The notes under the pieces: model-generated
Told to the model about the DNA's origin: nothing
The model's input: only the letters and a program-made list of their open reading frames with translations
The model's database searches: none
Shown here: positions 37,672 to 48,830 of the stretch, piece after piece
Layout: every line of letters begins with the position of its first letter
Numbering within the stretch: the stretch's first letter is position 1
NCBI GenBank assembly: GCA_003508835.1
Contig: PUFA01000546.1
Location: forward strand, 1-64,000
DNA length: 64,000 nt
Direction of reading: 5' to 3'
DNA from: Eonycteris spelaea
Lineage: Eukaryota; Chordata; Mammalia; Chiroptera; Pteropodidae
Translations under genes and position numbers: made by a program

Positions 37672-37842
37672 TTGGAGCACAGGCTTACTAAACCAGAAAT
37701 GTATGCTCTGTACATTCCATGCCCTGGAACCTGTTTAAGATTCAGTGTTATCTTCCAAAGTCTGCACCCTGTTTGAATCTGAACTCTAGCAGACTGTTAG
37801 GTAACAAAGTGAGACATCATTGACAAGACAGGAAATACTAAC
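37672..37842 (-). pseudogene. NPHP1: Optional 3' extension of an NPHP1 exon, with in-frame stops (~258-312)
   Basis: Directly downstream of the exon at 37843-37885, the same frame keeps similarity to the longer human isoform that I recall: [15 protein letters not shown], then a TAG. Later comes RVQTLEDNTES, a TAA where human has Glu, and RAWNVQS and SKPVLQ, ending at a GTAACA donor. Two in-frame stops and several indels make it non-coding here. If the GTTAGT donor at 37842 is used instead, the segment is intron and the frame continues cleanly into the exon at 36962. The comparison relies on remembered human protein. Confidence 0.7.
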
Positions 37843-37885
37843 CTCTGAGAGAGCTTTTCGGACAGCATTCCAATGAGAATCTGTT
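37843..37885 (-). CDS. NPHP1: NPHP1 coding exon, short form (~243-257)
   Basis: A 43-bp exon with acceptor TTTTGCCACCAG and donor GTTAGT. With the two bases carried from the exon at 38230 it reads [15 protein letters not shown], matching the linker between the second Glu-rich tract and the homology region of nephrocystin-1. Splicing from this donor to 37049 gives LSE joined to QISTVDV in frame, which agrees with a shorter human isoform lacking about 55 residues. Reading on without splicing reaches a stop at the 19th codon downstream. Confidence 0.9.
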
Positions 37886-37893
37886 CTGGTGGC

Positions 37894-37920
37894 AAAAAAA
37901 CAAACAAACAAACAAACAAA
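37894..37920. repeat. (AAAC)n microsatellite
   Basis: A short run of AAAC units lies just upstream (on the minus strand) of the exon acceptor. It makes up most of the polypyrimidine tract of that acceptor when read on the minus strand (GTTT repeats). Confidence 0.9.
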
Positions 37921-38229
37921 ACCAACAAGGTTGAGTGCAAGACAGGTTCCACCTATTCACTCAGGGAAATTCATCAATCAAAGAACAAAGAACATAATTG
38001 TCAGTAAGTTCTGAAACCTAACAGTCTCTAGATGAAACAAGACAGAATAACATAATGTATTAACAGTATTCACAAAATTAAGGAAATAGTAATATGACAA
38101 GCACTGTTCTTAAACTGCAAGTTGTTTCCATTGCAAGAAATTGTTGTTATATTTATCATAGTAAAAATAAACAAAAATTTCTTAACTCTCTGATTTACAT
38201 TATTTTTATATCCTCTCAAGCCTTTTTAC

Positions 38230-38320
38230 CTTTGTTTAACTTCCACTCCCTCTGCTGTCTCAGCCTCCACATCTTCTTCACTGACTTCTTCACTTGACCC
38301 TTGGCCTTCTTATGATATGA
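38230..38320 (-). CDS. NPHP1: NPHP1 coding exon, second Glu-rich tract (~209-243)
   Basis: A 91-bp exon with acceptor AATTGATTTCAG and donor GTAAAA. In the phase fixed by the next exon it reads EGQGSSEEVSEEDVEAETA, EGVEVKQ, plus AG of an arginine codon. This is the acidic segment after the SH3 domain in nephrocystin-1. The first 11 bases do not fit the incoming phase and give a TAA. Adding one G after TCATATCAT would give SYHEEG, so a single base is probably missing. It is shorter than human by about four codons. Such low-complexity acidic tracts often vary in length. Confidence 0.85.
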
Positions 38321-38599
38321 CTGAAATCAATTGAAATATGAAGTGCTTTTTTTACTCAATGCAAAAATCAACCAAAAAAAAAGGCTTTTAGAAAGACTCA
38401 GTGTAGATGGGGATTTATATGATAAGACATATTAAAAATCAGTGGGCAAAGTATTCCAACATGTGGTTGATGACTCCACTGAAAAAAATAACAAAGATAG
38501 AGGTAGAGAGCAAGTTTCATTAAAATAAATTCCAGGTGGAATTTATTCGAATGAAAAAAAAGAAGGGTAGAATAACAGAACTTAGAGGTATTAGAAGAA

Positions 38600-38997
38600 A
38601 ATGATCTAGAGATGGGAAAGCCCTTTCCACTTCAGATGCCAAAACAAAAATCATGAATGGAAACACTGACAGAATTAACAACATAAAAATAAACATGGTT
38701 TAAAGTCAACAAAGAGACTATCTGCCCGAAATGTCCAAGGGTTGATATCCTTGTTATCAAAATATTATTAAAAAAACACATGAAATGATGCTCAACTACA
38801 TTAGCAGGACAGTAAATGCAAATAAAAACAATAATGCGCCCTATATTTGCCTATCACATTGGCAGAAAGAATGATAACAGCCATCACTGGAAATGTGTGG
38901 GGAACACATACTCTCAGCTGCTGGGGGGTGGGAGTACAAATAGGCCTAACTTTTCCTGAAAGTCAAAATGGCAAATTAAATCAAATATAAATGTGTA
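38600..38997 (+). mobile_element. Old L1 late ORF2 fragment
   Basis: Diverged L1 ORF2 text: ATGATGCTCAACTACATTAG, AGTAAATGCAAATAAAAAC, TGTGTGGGGAACACATACTC, CTGCTGGGGGGTGGGAGTAC. It is cut off by the L1 inserted at 38998. Confidence 0.7.
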
Positions 38998-41009
38998 GGG
39001 GAGCTTCCAAACAAGATGACAGAGTGGGTAAACACTGTGTTTGCCTCCTCCCATGACTACTTCAAAATTACAATGGAACTACAGAACAACCATCATTGAG
39101 AACTACCTGAAGTCTAGATGAACAGAAGTCCTATAACTAAAGATATACAGAAGAAGCTACATCAAGACTGGTAGGAAGGACAGAGAAATGGAATAAACTG
39201 GTTCCACATAGACATGGTTGTTAAAAATCAGGAGAGATATCTTAGCTGCAGAGGTCCCCCTGGAGGAGCAAGAGATCCTAGTCCCACACCAGGCTTCCCT
39301 CCCAGGGTTCTAGTGCCTGGAAAGAGAGGTCCCCACATCTTCTGGCTGTGAAAAAAAGTAGAGATTGTGGCTGAGTGAGACAGAGGGCTGCTGGAGTCCC
39401 AGCATTCTTCAAAAGGGCTCTCACATGAACTTAACTGCTGAAGAACTGACTTACTCTCTCTGAGCTCCAGTGCTAGGACAGCAGATCAAAAGGTGCCAGT
39501 AATATATGGAGAACTAAAGTGTCTGGCTTCAGGGCAAGGGCTGGAGCAGCAGCTTTTCCCCAGCCATAAGTGCTGGCAGAAACCACTGTTCCTTTGTTGA
39601 GTCCTACCCCAACCCAAGCAGGTGCTATATGAGTCTGGTCACCCGGCCCTGGTAATTCCCCGAGATCCCACCCAACCCAACTTGCAGATCACCCAAGCTA
39701 CTTCCAGGGGCTTTTCCATACAAATGGCCTATCTTGGCTCATGCTGCAGACTTTCCTAAAATCTATCAAAGGTTCACAAACCCAGAATAAGCAGCATCTA
39801 GCTTCAAACACCCTGTACCTCTTACTAAGCAGCCTCAAGCCTGGCACGAGCAGCAGTTTAGCCTCTGCCAGACACCTCCAAGCCCAGTACAAGTGAAAAC
39901 CATCTGAAGATCACTTTGTAGCTCATACCAAGAAGCCTCTGGCAGGGCACAGGCAGTAGCTGACCTTGGCCTGCAACAGAGACCCTCCCAAGAGGCCCCA
40001 GAACCAACAAACCCAGTTACCAGCTTCAGACTACACCAGTACCTCAACAAATGACAAACACAAAGGATAGATGCAGCAGGCACCAGAGCCCTGCTAAAGC
40101 AAATCTTGCTCTACAAAGTCAGTCCCTGCACAACAGCTCCCCCACTGTAGTCATAGTCAGTCCTTGCAACCAACTGTGGCCAACTGCAGTCAAAGCTCAA
40201 CTACAATAGGAGGACACACAAGACCCACACAAGGAACAAACCTGGAGCACCCAGCTCAGGTGACAAGGGAAACTGCATCACTGGGCCCACAGTACACTAC
40301 TTAATAAGGACATTCTCCCACAACTGGCAGATATAGTAGCTCTACATAATATACAGAAACAAACACAGAGAGGTAGCCAAAACTAAGAGACAAAGAAACA
40401 TGTCCCAAATAAAGCTCAGATAAAGCTCCAGAAAAAAAATAAAACTAAAGTGAACAGAAACAAGCAAACTGCCAGATGCAGAATTCAAAATACTGGTTAT
40501 AAGGATGCTTGGTGACTAGTGTGAACTCAAAGATATAGAAAACAAAAATAGAAATAGAAAACATAAAAAAGAACCAGTCAAAAATGAAAAATACAATAAC
40601 TGAAATAAAAAAAAAACACATGAGAGGGAATCAACAGTAGATTAGATAAAGTAGAAGACTGAATCAGTGATTTGGAAAATAAGGTAACAGAAAATATATG
40701 ATCAGAATAGCAAAAAGAAAAAAGAATCCAAAAACATGAGAATAATTAATGGGGCCGCTGGGACAACATCAAGCATATCAACAGTCACATCATAGGGGTA
40801 CCAGAAAGAAAAGATAGAAAGTAAGGAATTTAAAATCTATTTAAAGAAATAATAAGGAAAAACTTCCCTAACCTGGTGAAGGAAATAGACATATAAACCC
40901 AGGAAGTGCAGAGAGACCCAAAGAGGAACCCAAAGAGGCCCACACGAAGACATCATCATTAAAATGCCAAAGGTTAAAGACAAAGAGACAATCTTAAAAG
41001 CAGTAAGAG

Positions 41010-43354
41010 ATATGGGTGGGAAAAACAAATGGCATAAATGATAGAGGCTCTGTTCATCCCTCTGGCGACCAAATCAAAGTTGGGAAAGAAACAAGGAGCA
41101 AACAGCAAGGAAAATCACCTGGGATCTACATGAACAAGTCATACAACTAGGAAGAAATCCAAGAAATCACCCTGCAATGGCAGAAGGCAGGATGAGGAGA
41201 GGACGTGAGGCTGCCTAGTCCCAAGTGGCTGAGTGGATGGAGGCTCCAGTGGCTGCAGACGCCTGTTAAAGAGGCTATCACTGTGAGCAAACTTTCACAG
41301 TACTGAACATGCTCTCTCTGAGCACCAGTGCTAGTTTGGCTGTGCAGGGGGCACCAGGGACTTACAGGGGGACAGTGAGTTGTTGGAGTGAAGGCTGAGG
41401 CAAGACTTGCTGTGTACGGAAGTGCCAGCGGCATCCATTGTTTCTCTGTTGAACTCTCTCCCCATCCCAGTGTGCGGATCCAGTGCTGCCATAGTGGAGA
41501 TGTCATTAAACTGATTAACAGAAGTCACCCTGCCCAGAGGATTCCCTGAAACTCTGCCTCCCCCAACTCGCAGTCCCACCCAAGCCATATCTAGGTGTGT
41601 CCTTGCTAGGTCAGGTGTCCCTTGCTAAGCAGTGACTAGGCACACACTGGTGGCAGCTGGCCTTGGTTTCTGGTGTGGCCTATTGAGTCAACTATAAGCA
41701 CAGCATCTGTGGATTGTTTGCTGAATCATAACAGCCTGTAGCTCTGAAGGACAAAAGCTGGGCTAAACTTGGCCTGTGGCTGAACCCATCTGAGCACTGT
41801 GCCACTGGACATGTACTAAACAAAGCCGCACTAATAAGACCAGGAGACTTAAGAGTTTTGCTTAGTACACAGAAACAGGCACAGAAAGGCAGCCAACATG
41901 GGAAGACAAAGAAGCAGAAACTATATGAGAAAACAGAACAGAGATCCAGAAAAAATGGAATCAAGTAATCTACAGTTGTGGAGTTCAAAATACAAGTTAT
42001 AGAGATGCTCAATAAACTTAGGGATGTGTAGATGAATTCAGTGATAACTTTAATAAAGAGATGAAAAAACATAAAAATAGAAATGGACATTATAAAAGGG
42101 AATCAGTCAGAAATGAAGAACACATTATCTGAGATGAAGAGTACATTAGAGAGAATCAACAGAGTGGATAAAGAAGAGGATTGAATGACCAATATAGAGA
42201 TGGGGAAGCCAAGGACACTCAATCAGAATGGCAAGAAATAAGAAGCCAAGACTATAATAATAATTTAAGGAGCTTATGGGACACTATGAAAAGCAAAAAT
42301 ATCCAGGTCAAAATCCAGGAACCCAAAGAGACCTACATCAAAATTAAATAATTAAAATACCAAAGGTTAAATACAAAAGAGAGAATCTTAAAAGCAGCAA
42401 CAGAAAAGCAGTTAGTTACCTACAAGGGCGCACCCATAAGACTGGCAGCTGATTTCTCAAAAGAAACTATGCAGGACAGAAGCACTTGGCACTCAATGTT
42501 TGACATGATGAAAACCCAGGATCTACAACCAAGAATATTTTATCCAGCAAAAACTATCACTCAGAGTTGAAGCACAGATAAAGAGCTTCCCAGACAAAAA
42601 ATAAGCTAAAGGGATTTATCAACACCAAGCCACTATATAGGAAATGTTGAGGTAACTCTTTAAGAAAAAAAAAATGTATCAAAAATAGAAATAAAGAATG
42701 GTAATAACTACATTCCTATCAACAAATACTTCAAATGAAAAAGAATTAAGTGCTGCAATCAAAAGATAAGAGTGGTGAATGGATAAGAAAACAAGACCCT
42801 TAACATATGCTGCCTACAAGAGACTCACTTCAGATTAAAAGAGAAACACAGACCGAAAGGAAGGAGATAGAGAAAGATATTGTCTTGATGAAGCTGGAGG
42901 GTACTGTGCTGAATGAAATGGGTTGGATAGGGAAAGAAAAAACATCATGTGATTTCATGTACATGTGGGACCTAAAGAACAAAATCGACAACACAACAAC
43001 AAAAGAAGAAATAAACTTATAGAAACAGAGAATATTTAGAGGGATACTAGATAGGAGAGGGGTTTTGGGGACAAAAAGGAAGGTAAAGGGATTAAGAGGT
43101 ACAAATGGATAGCTGAAGAATAACATGGAGATGTAGAGTGTAGCATGGGAAAGATACTTAATAATATAATGGGGAAGACAGGTACTAGATTTAGTGGAGT
43201 GTTTATAAGATATGTAGATCTCGGATCACTATCTGAAACTGGTCTATTGTTGTATGCCAACTGTAACTGAAAAAACTCATTGAATTGTACAATGTAAATA
43301 CAAGCAAATAATTGTCTATTTCAATAAAGATGGAGGAAAAAATAGAAAAAGAAT
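41010..43354 (+). mobile_element. Internally deleted L1 (family B, copy 2), inserted into family A copy 2
   Basis: The 5' UTR shares GATAGAGGCTCTGTTCATCC and CTGCCTAGTCCCAAGTGGCT with the copy at 5765. ORF1 follows from ATG 41898. The ORF2 deletion junction at 42876-42892 (AGAAAGATATTG joined to GCTGGAGGGTACTG) is the same as in the other copy, as is the 3' end TTTCAATAAAGA. AGCAGTAAGAG (40999-41009) and AGCAGCAAGAG (43355-43365), both from the host element's ORF1, are the target duplication. Confidence 0.88.
41898..42660 (+). pseudogene. Family B copy 2 ORF1 remnant
   Basis: The ATG at 41898 opens MGRQRSRNYMRKQNRDPEKM, like the start expected for this family, but the frame breaks after about 35 codons. 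The conserved C-terminal area (GCAGGACAGAAGCACTTGG, ATCTACAACCAAGAATATTT) is readable at 42470-42600 with indels. If intact it would be the L1 ORF1 RNA chaperone. The ORF1 part is the only full-length coding region that the deleted families retain. Confidence 0.75.
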
Positions 43355-43843
43355 AGCAGCAAGAGGAAAGAAGTCAGTTAATGACAAGGGATCTCCCATA
43401 AACTATCAACTGATTTCTCAACAGAAACTTTGCAGGCCAGAAAGGATTGGTTTAAAATATTCAAAGTGATGAAAAGCAAGGACCTGCAACCAAGATCACT
43501 CAACCCAGCAAAGCTGTCATTTAGAATCGAAAGACAGATAAAGAACTTCTGAGACAAGAAAAAGTTAAAGAGTATATGAACAGCAAACCAAGAAATGTTC
43601 AGGTCAGAAACATGGTAGAGTGGAGAGACGTCCCAAGATCTTTCCCCTTGAAGCACCAAGAAGCTGAACAACTAAAACTCAATGAAAAACACCCAAATGA
43701 TACAATAGCATGTCTGAGCTTGGGATCTGTGCATAAGAGTTATCACACGCTAAGGAGAGATCTTTATATAATAAATCTTTCTGGAAAAAAAGTAGAATAC
43801 ACTTTCATTAATGCCCACATGGAGAAACATTCCATTAAACACC

Positions 43844-44760
43844 ATGAACAACCTAGATAAAAAGGCAGCTCAGAAAGAAAGAGAAAAATTTCCGGAAAAG
43901 CTTACAGACATAGAAATATATGACTTAAATGACAGAATTCAGGTTGGTACTTCTGAAAAACTCAATGAGATCTAAAATGATTCATAGCAACAATTTCAGG
44001 AATTGAGAAAACAACTAGAATGAGCAGAATGAGTTTTTAGTAAAGAGATTGAAACACTCAAAAAGAACTGAATAGAACTTCTGGAGATAAAGAGCACACT
44101 GCAGGAGATGAAAAATGAAATAGCAAGCTTGGAAAATAGGGTCAACCAAATGGAGGAAAGGTTCAATGATATCGAAGACGGAAATCCAGAAATAAGTCAG
44201 AAGGAAGAAAAAATTGAAGAATAAAAATAATGAAAGAGAAATACAAGAACTAGCTGATACTATCAGGAAAGGAAACACAAGAATAATGGGCATTCTCAAG
44301 GTGAGGAAAAGGAGCAAGGACTAGAAAGCATTTTCAGGCAAACAGCTGACTAGAATTTCCCAAACTAGGAATGAGCTGGAGCTTGAAATTCAAGAAGTCA
44401 ACAGATCACCCAATTATTCAAACCAATAAGGCCTTCATCAAGACACATTATATTAATATTATCAAAAATCAACGATAAACAAAGAATTCTCAGACAGCCA
44501 GGGAGAAGACGACAGTAACCCATAAAGGAAAACCCATTAGATATTGTCGGACTTCTCGGCACAAACCTTAAAAGCCAGAAAGGAGTGGTATCAAATAATT
44601 CAAACTATTAAAGGAAAGGAACTACCAGACAAGAATAATGTATCTAGCTGAGCTCTTTAAATATGAAGGAGAAATAAAGACCTTTCCAGAGATACACAAA
44701 TTGAGGGGTTTCTCCGCTACGAGGCCTAAATTACAGGAAATACTGAAAAGGGTCAGCTCA
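43844..44760 (+). pseudogene. L1#2 ORF1 remnant, broken
   Basis: The ATG at 43844 opens MNNLDKKAAQKEREKF, homologous to the L1#1 start, then meets frame breaks. Unlike L1#1 it has no LTR in the middle, so it shows the uninterrupted target sequence (CCTTCATCAAGACACATTAT near 44430). A C-terminal RNA-binding region is recognisable near 44550-44700. Confidence 0.85.
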
Positions 44761-45218
44761 CCTAAAACAAAATGACAAAAAAAAATACATAATTAGGAGT
44801 AAAGCGACTATCAGGCAAATAGAAGCAATCCTTACTAAGTGCAACCCTTACTAAGAACATGGCATTATAAGTTTAAACATTAAGGAGAGAATTGCTATAG
44901 CAAGATAGAAGTGAATGTTCAGCACAGATAGGGACAAATTGAGACAACAATGACTGAAAAGGGGGGATTTGAAGATCCAAAATCGCAAAGGGTAATAGAA
45001 ATAAGGCACGCACAGAATAAAAAGGACAATTGTATGTATATAACTATCCTTTACATATTCATAATGATAACCACATGCAAAATATTCAGAACTAAAGTAT
45101 ATAAAACAAAAAGAAGGACAAGAGGGAAAAACCACAAAAGCCAACCAAAATAAGAAAACAGAAACACAAGGACAAGGAAACAATGGTAACACTGAGCTAC
45201 CAAAAAGCAAAAGATAAA

Positions 45219-48200
45219 ATGGCTATAAGAAGACCTCTCTTTTCAATAATTACCCTAAATGAAAAAGGACTGAACTCACCAAAAAAAAAAAAAAAAAAAA
45301 AAGCACAGAGTTAAAGAATAAATCAAAAAAACAGCACCCAACCATATGCTTTCTCCAGGAGGCACATCTCAGCTCCAAAGACAAATATAGACTCAAAGTA
45401 AAAGGAGGTAAAACAAAATTTCAAGCAAATGGCAGAGAAAAGTGGCACTAATATCAGATGAAACAGACTTCAAATGAAAAAGGTAAAGAAAGATACTGAG
45501 GGACACTTCATAATGATAAAGGGAATCATGCACCAGGAAGACATAACACTTATTAATATCTATGCTCCTAATCAGGGAGCCCTGAAATATATAAAACAAT
45601 TACTAATAGAACTAAATGGAAAACAGACAAAAACACTATTGTAGTAGGAACTTAAATGCCCCCACTGTCAGAAATGGACAGATCATTCAAACAGAAAATC
45701 AATAAGGAAATAACATCCTTAAATAACATATTACACAAACTGGACATAATTGACATTTACAGAGCCTTCCATTCAAACTACTACTTATGCATTCTTCTCT
45801 GGTGCACATGAAACATTCTCAAGGACTGACCACATACTGGGACACAGAGATAGCTTAACAAACATAAGAAGTTTGAAATCGTACTCACCATATTCTCTGA
45901 TTATAATGCTTTGAAGCTGAGATCAAAGGTAAAAAGAAAGTGGGAAGAACCACAAATACATGGAGGTTAAACAACATGCTACTGAAGAATAACTGGGTCA
46001 TAGAAGAAATAAAAAGAGAGATCAAGAGATACATAGAAACGAATGATAATGATAGCAAAACATATCAAAGAGCTGGTTCTTTGAGAAGGTTAATAAAATT
46101 GACAAACCCATGGCTAGACTCACTAAGACAAAAGAGAAAAGACACATGTAAAATCAGGTGTGTAAGCGTAAATTATGACAGACACCAGGAAATACAAAGG
46201 ATCATACAAATACTATGAAAAAGTATTATAATACCAAACTTTAATAACCTAGAAGAAATGGACCAGTACTTAGAAAAAACTACTACCTTCCTAGACTGAA
46301 TTAAGAAGAACTGGAAATCTAAAATAGACTGATCAAGCAGTATTGGCAAAGTTGGAAACCCAAAATCAATCAAAAAAAACTACCCAAAAATAAAAGTCCA
46401 GGACCAGATTGGCTTCACCAGGTAAATTCCACCAAACATTCAAAGAAGATTTAATACCTCTTCTCCTCAAACTCTTCCAAAAAAGCAAGGAGGAGGCAAT
46501 AATTCCCAAACTCATTTTACGAGGCCAGTATTACCCTGATACAAACCCTGCTAAAGATAACATACAAAAAAACACTACAGACCAGTATCTCCCATGAACA
46601 CAGATGCAAAAATCCTAAATAGATACTAGAGAACCAAATATAGCAACACATTAAAAGGATATACACCACGCGATAAAGTGGTTTCAACCCAGAGGCACAA
46701 GGATCGTTCAACATATGCAAATCGATTAATGTGATACACCATGTTAACAAATTAAAAAATAAGAAGCATATAATCATATCAATAGATGCAGAAAAAGTCT
46801 TCGACAAGTTACAGCATCCATTTATGATCAAAAAACAAAAAAACTTTCACAAAATTGGTATAGAAGGAAAGCACCTTAACATAATAAAGGTCATGTATGA
46901 CAAACCCTTAGCCAACATTATACTTAATGGTGAAAAACAAAAAACGTTCCCTCTAATCAGGAACAAAGCACAGGCTGTCCACTATTGCACTGCTATTCAT
47001 ATCACATTGGAGGTCTAAGCAAGCACAATCAGGCAAGAGAAGGATATAAAAGGCATCTAAATAGGAAAATGGAAATGAAGAAGTCAAAACTGTCTCTATT
47101 TGCGGATGGCATGGTTCTCCATATAGAAAACCCTAAGACTCCAACAAGAACACTACTAGAAACAATAAGCAAATTCTAGTAATGTACAAAATCAATATTC
47201 AAAAATCCAAGCTTTCCTATAACTCTAAATAATGAAGTGTCAGAAAAAGAAGTGGAAAAGTAATTCTTTTTTGCAATTGCAACAAAAGGAATAAAATTAT
47301 CTAGGAATAAATCTAACGAAACACGTGAAGGACGTATATAATGAAAAGCATAAGACCCTATTAAAAGAAATCAAAGAATATACAAAGAAATGAAAAATAT
47401 TCTGTGTTCTTGGATTGGGAGAATCAACATAGTTAAAATGACCATATATTACCTAAAGCATTATACAGATTGCATGCAACCCCATCAAAATCTCATCGGC
47501 ATTTTAAAAACAAAAAACAAAAACAGGACAAAAAATCATCAGATATGTATGGAAGCACAAAAGACACCGAATTGCCAAAAATCATCCTGAGAAAAAAGAA
47601 TGATGCTGTAGGCATCACTTCTGCCCAACTTCTTAAATTATAGTATAAAGTGACATAATCGAAACGGCATAGTACTGGCAGAAGACAGACACACGGACTT
47701 GTGGAATGTATCGAGAGTCCAGAAGTTAACCCAAATAATTTTTGACAAAAAAGCCAAAAACATCAGTGGAGAAAGTAAAGCCTCTTCAAAAATGGTGCTG
47801 GGAAAACCAGAAAGCCACCTGCAAAGAGAATGAAACTAGACTGTTCTCTACCACCACACACCAACATTAACTCAAGATGGATTAAGAACCTTAATATAAG
47901 AGCTGAAACAATAAAATGCATAGAAGAAAACATAGGAAATAAACTCAAGGACCTTGGACTTAATGAAGATTTTATGAATTTGACCTCAAAGGCAAGGGAA
48001 GTAAAAGCAAAAATAAATAAATGAATGGGACTACATCAAACTGAAAAGCTTCTGCTCAGCAAAAGAAACTGTCAACAAGGTAAAGAGACAACCACCCGAA
48101 TGGGAAAATATATTTGCAAGCAACACCTCTGATAAGGGCCTAATATCCAAAATATACAAAGAACTCATACAACTCAATAACAACCAAAGAACAAATGATC

Positions 48201-48830
48201 CAATCAAAAAATGGCAGAGGACTTGAACAGACACTTCTCCCTAGAGGACATACAAATTGCCAACAAATATATGAAAGATGCTCAACATCGCTAGCTATTA
48301 GGAAAATGCAAATCAAAACTACAATGAGATACCACCTGACACCTGTTAGAATGGCTATAATCAACAGGATAAGATATAACAAATGTTGGAGAGGATGTGT
48401 GAGAGAAAAGGAACCCTCATACACTACTGATGGGACTGCAAATTGGTACAGCTACTATGGAAAAACAGTATGAAGTTTCCTCAAAAATCTAAGAATTGAT
48501 CTACCATATGATCCCACAATCCCTCTACTAGGTATTTATCCCAAAGACTTGAAAACCTTTACCCAAAAAGATATTTGCACACCAATGTTCATAGCAGAAT
48601 TATTCACAGTGGCCAGGACATGGAAGCAACCAAAGTGTTCTATGATAGATGATTGTATAAAGAAGCTATGGTACATACCATTTAATGGAATACTACTCAG
48701 CCATAAGAAGAGATGAAATACTGCTATTTGTGACAACATGGACAGACTTTGAGGTAATCATGCTAAGCAAATTAAGTCAAGACAGAAAAAGTTGAAAATC
48801 ATATATCATTTATATATGAGATATATGCCT
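45219..48830 (+). pseudogene. L1#2 ORF2 remnant, broken
   Basis: ORF2 starts at ATG 45219 (MAIRRPLF) and keeps endonuclease and RT order, with frequent single-base indels. The catalytic motif at 47099-47110 reads FADG, the same lesion as L1#1. The piece with MEMKKSKLSLFADGMVLHIE (near 47071) shows it in frame. A 20-bp A-run at 45280-45302 is an obvious slippage site. Confidence 0.9.
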
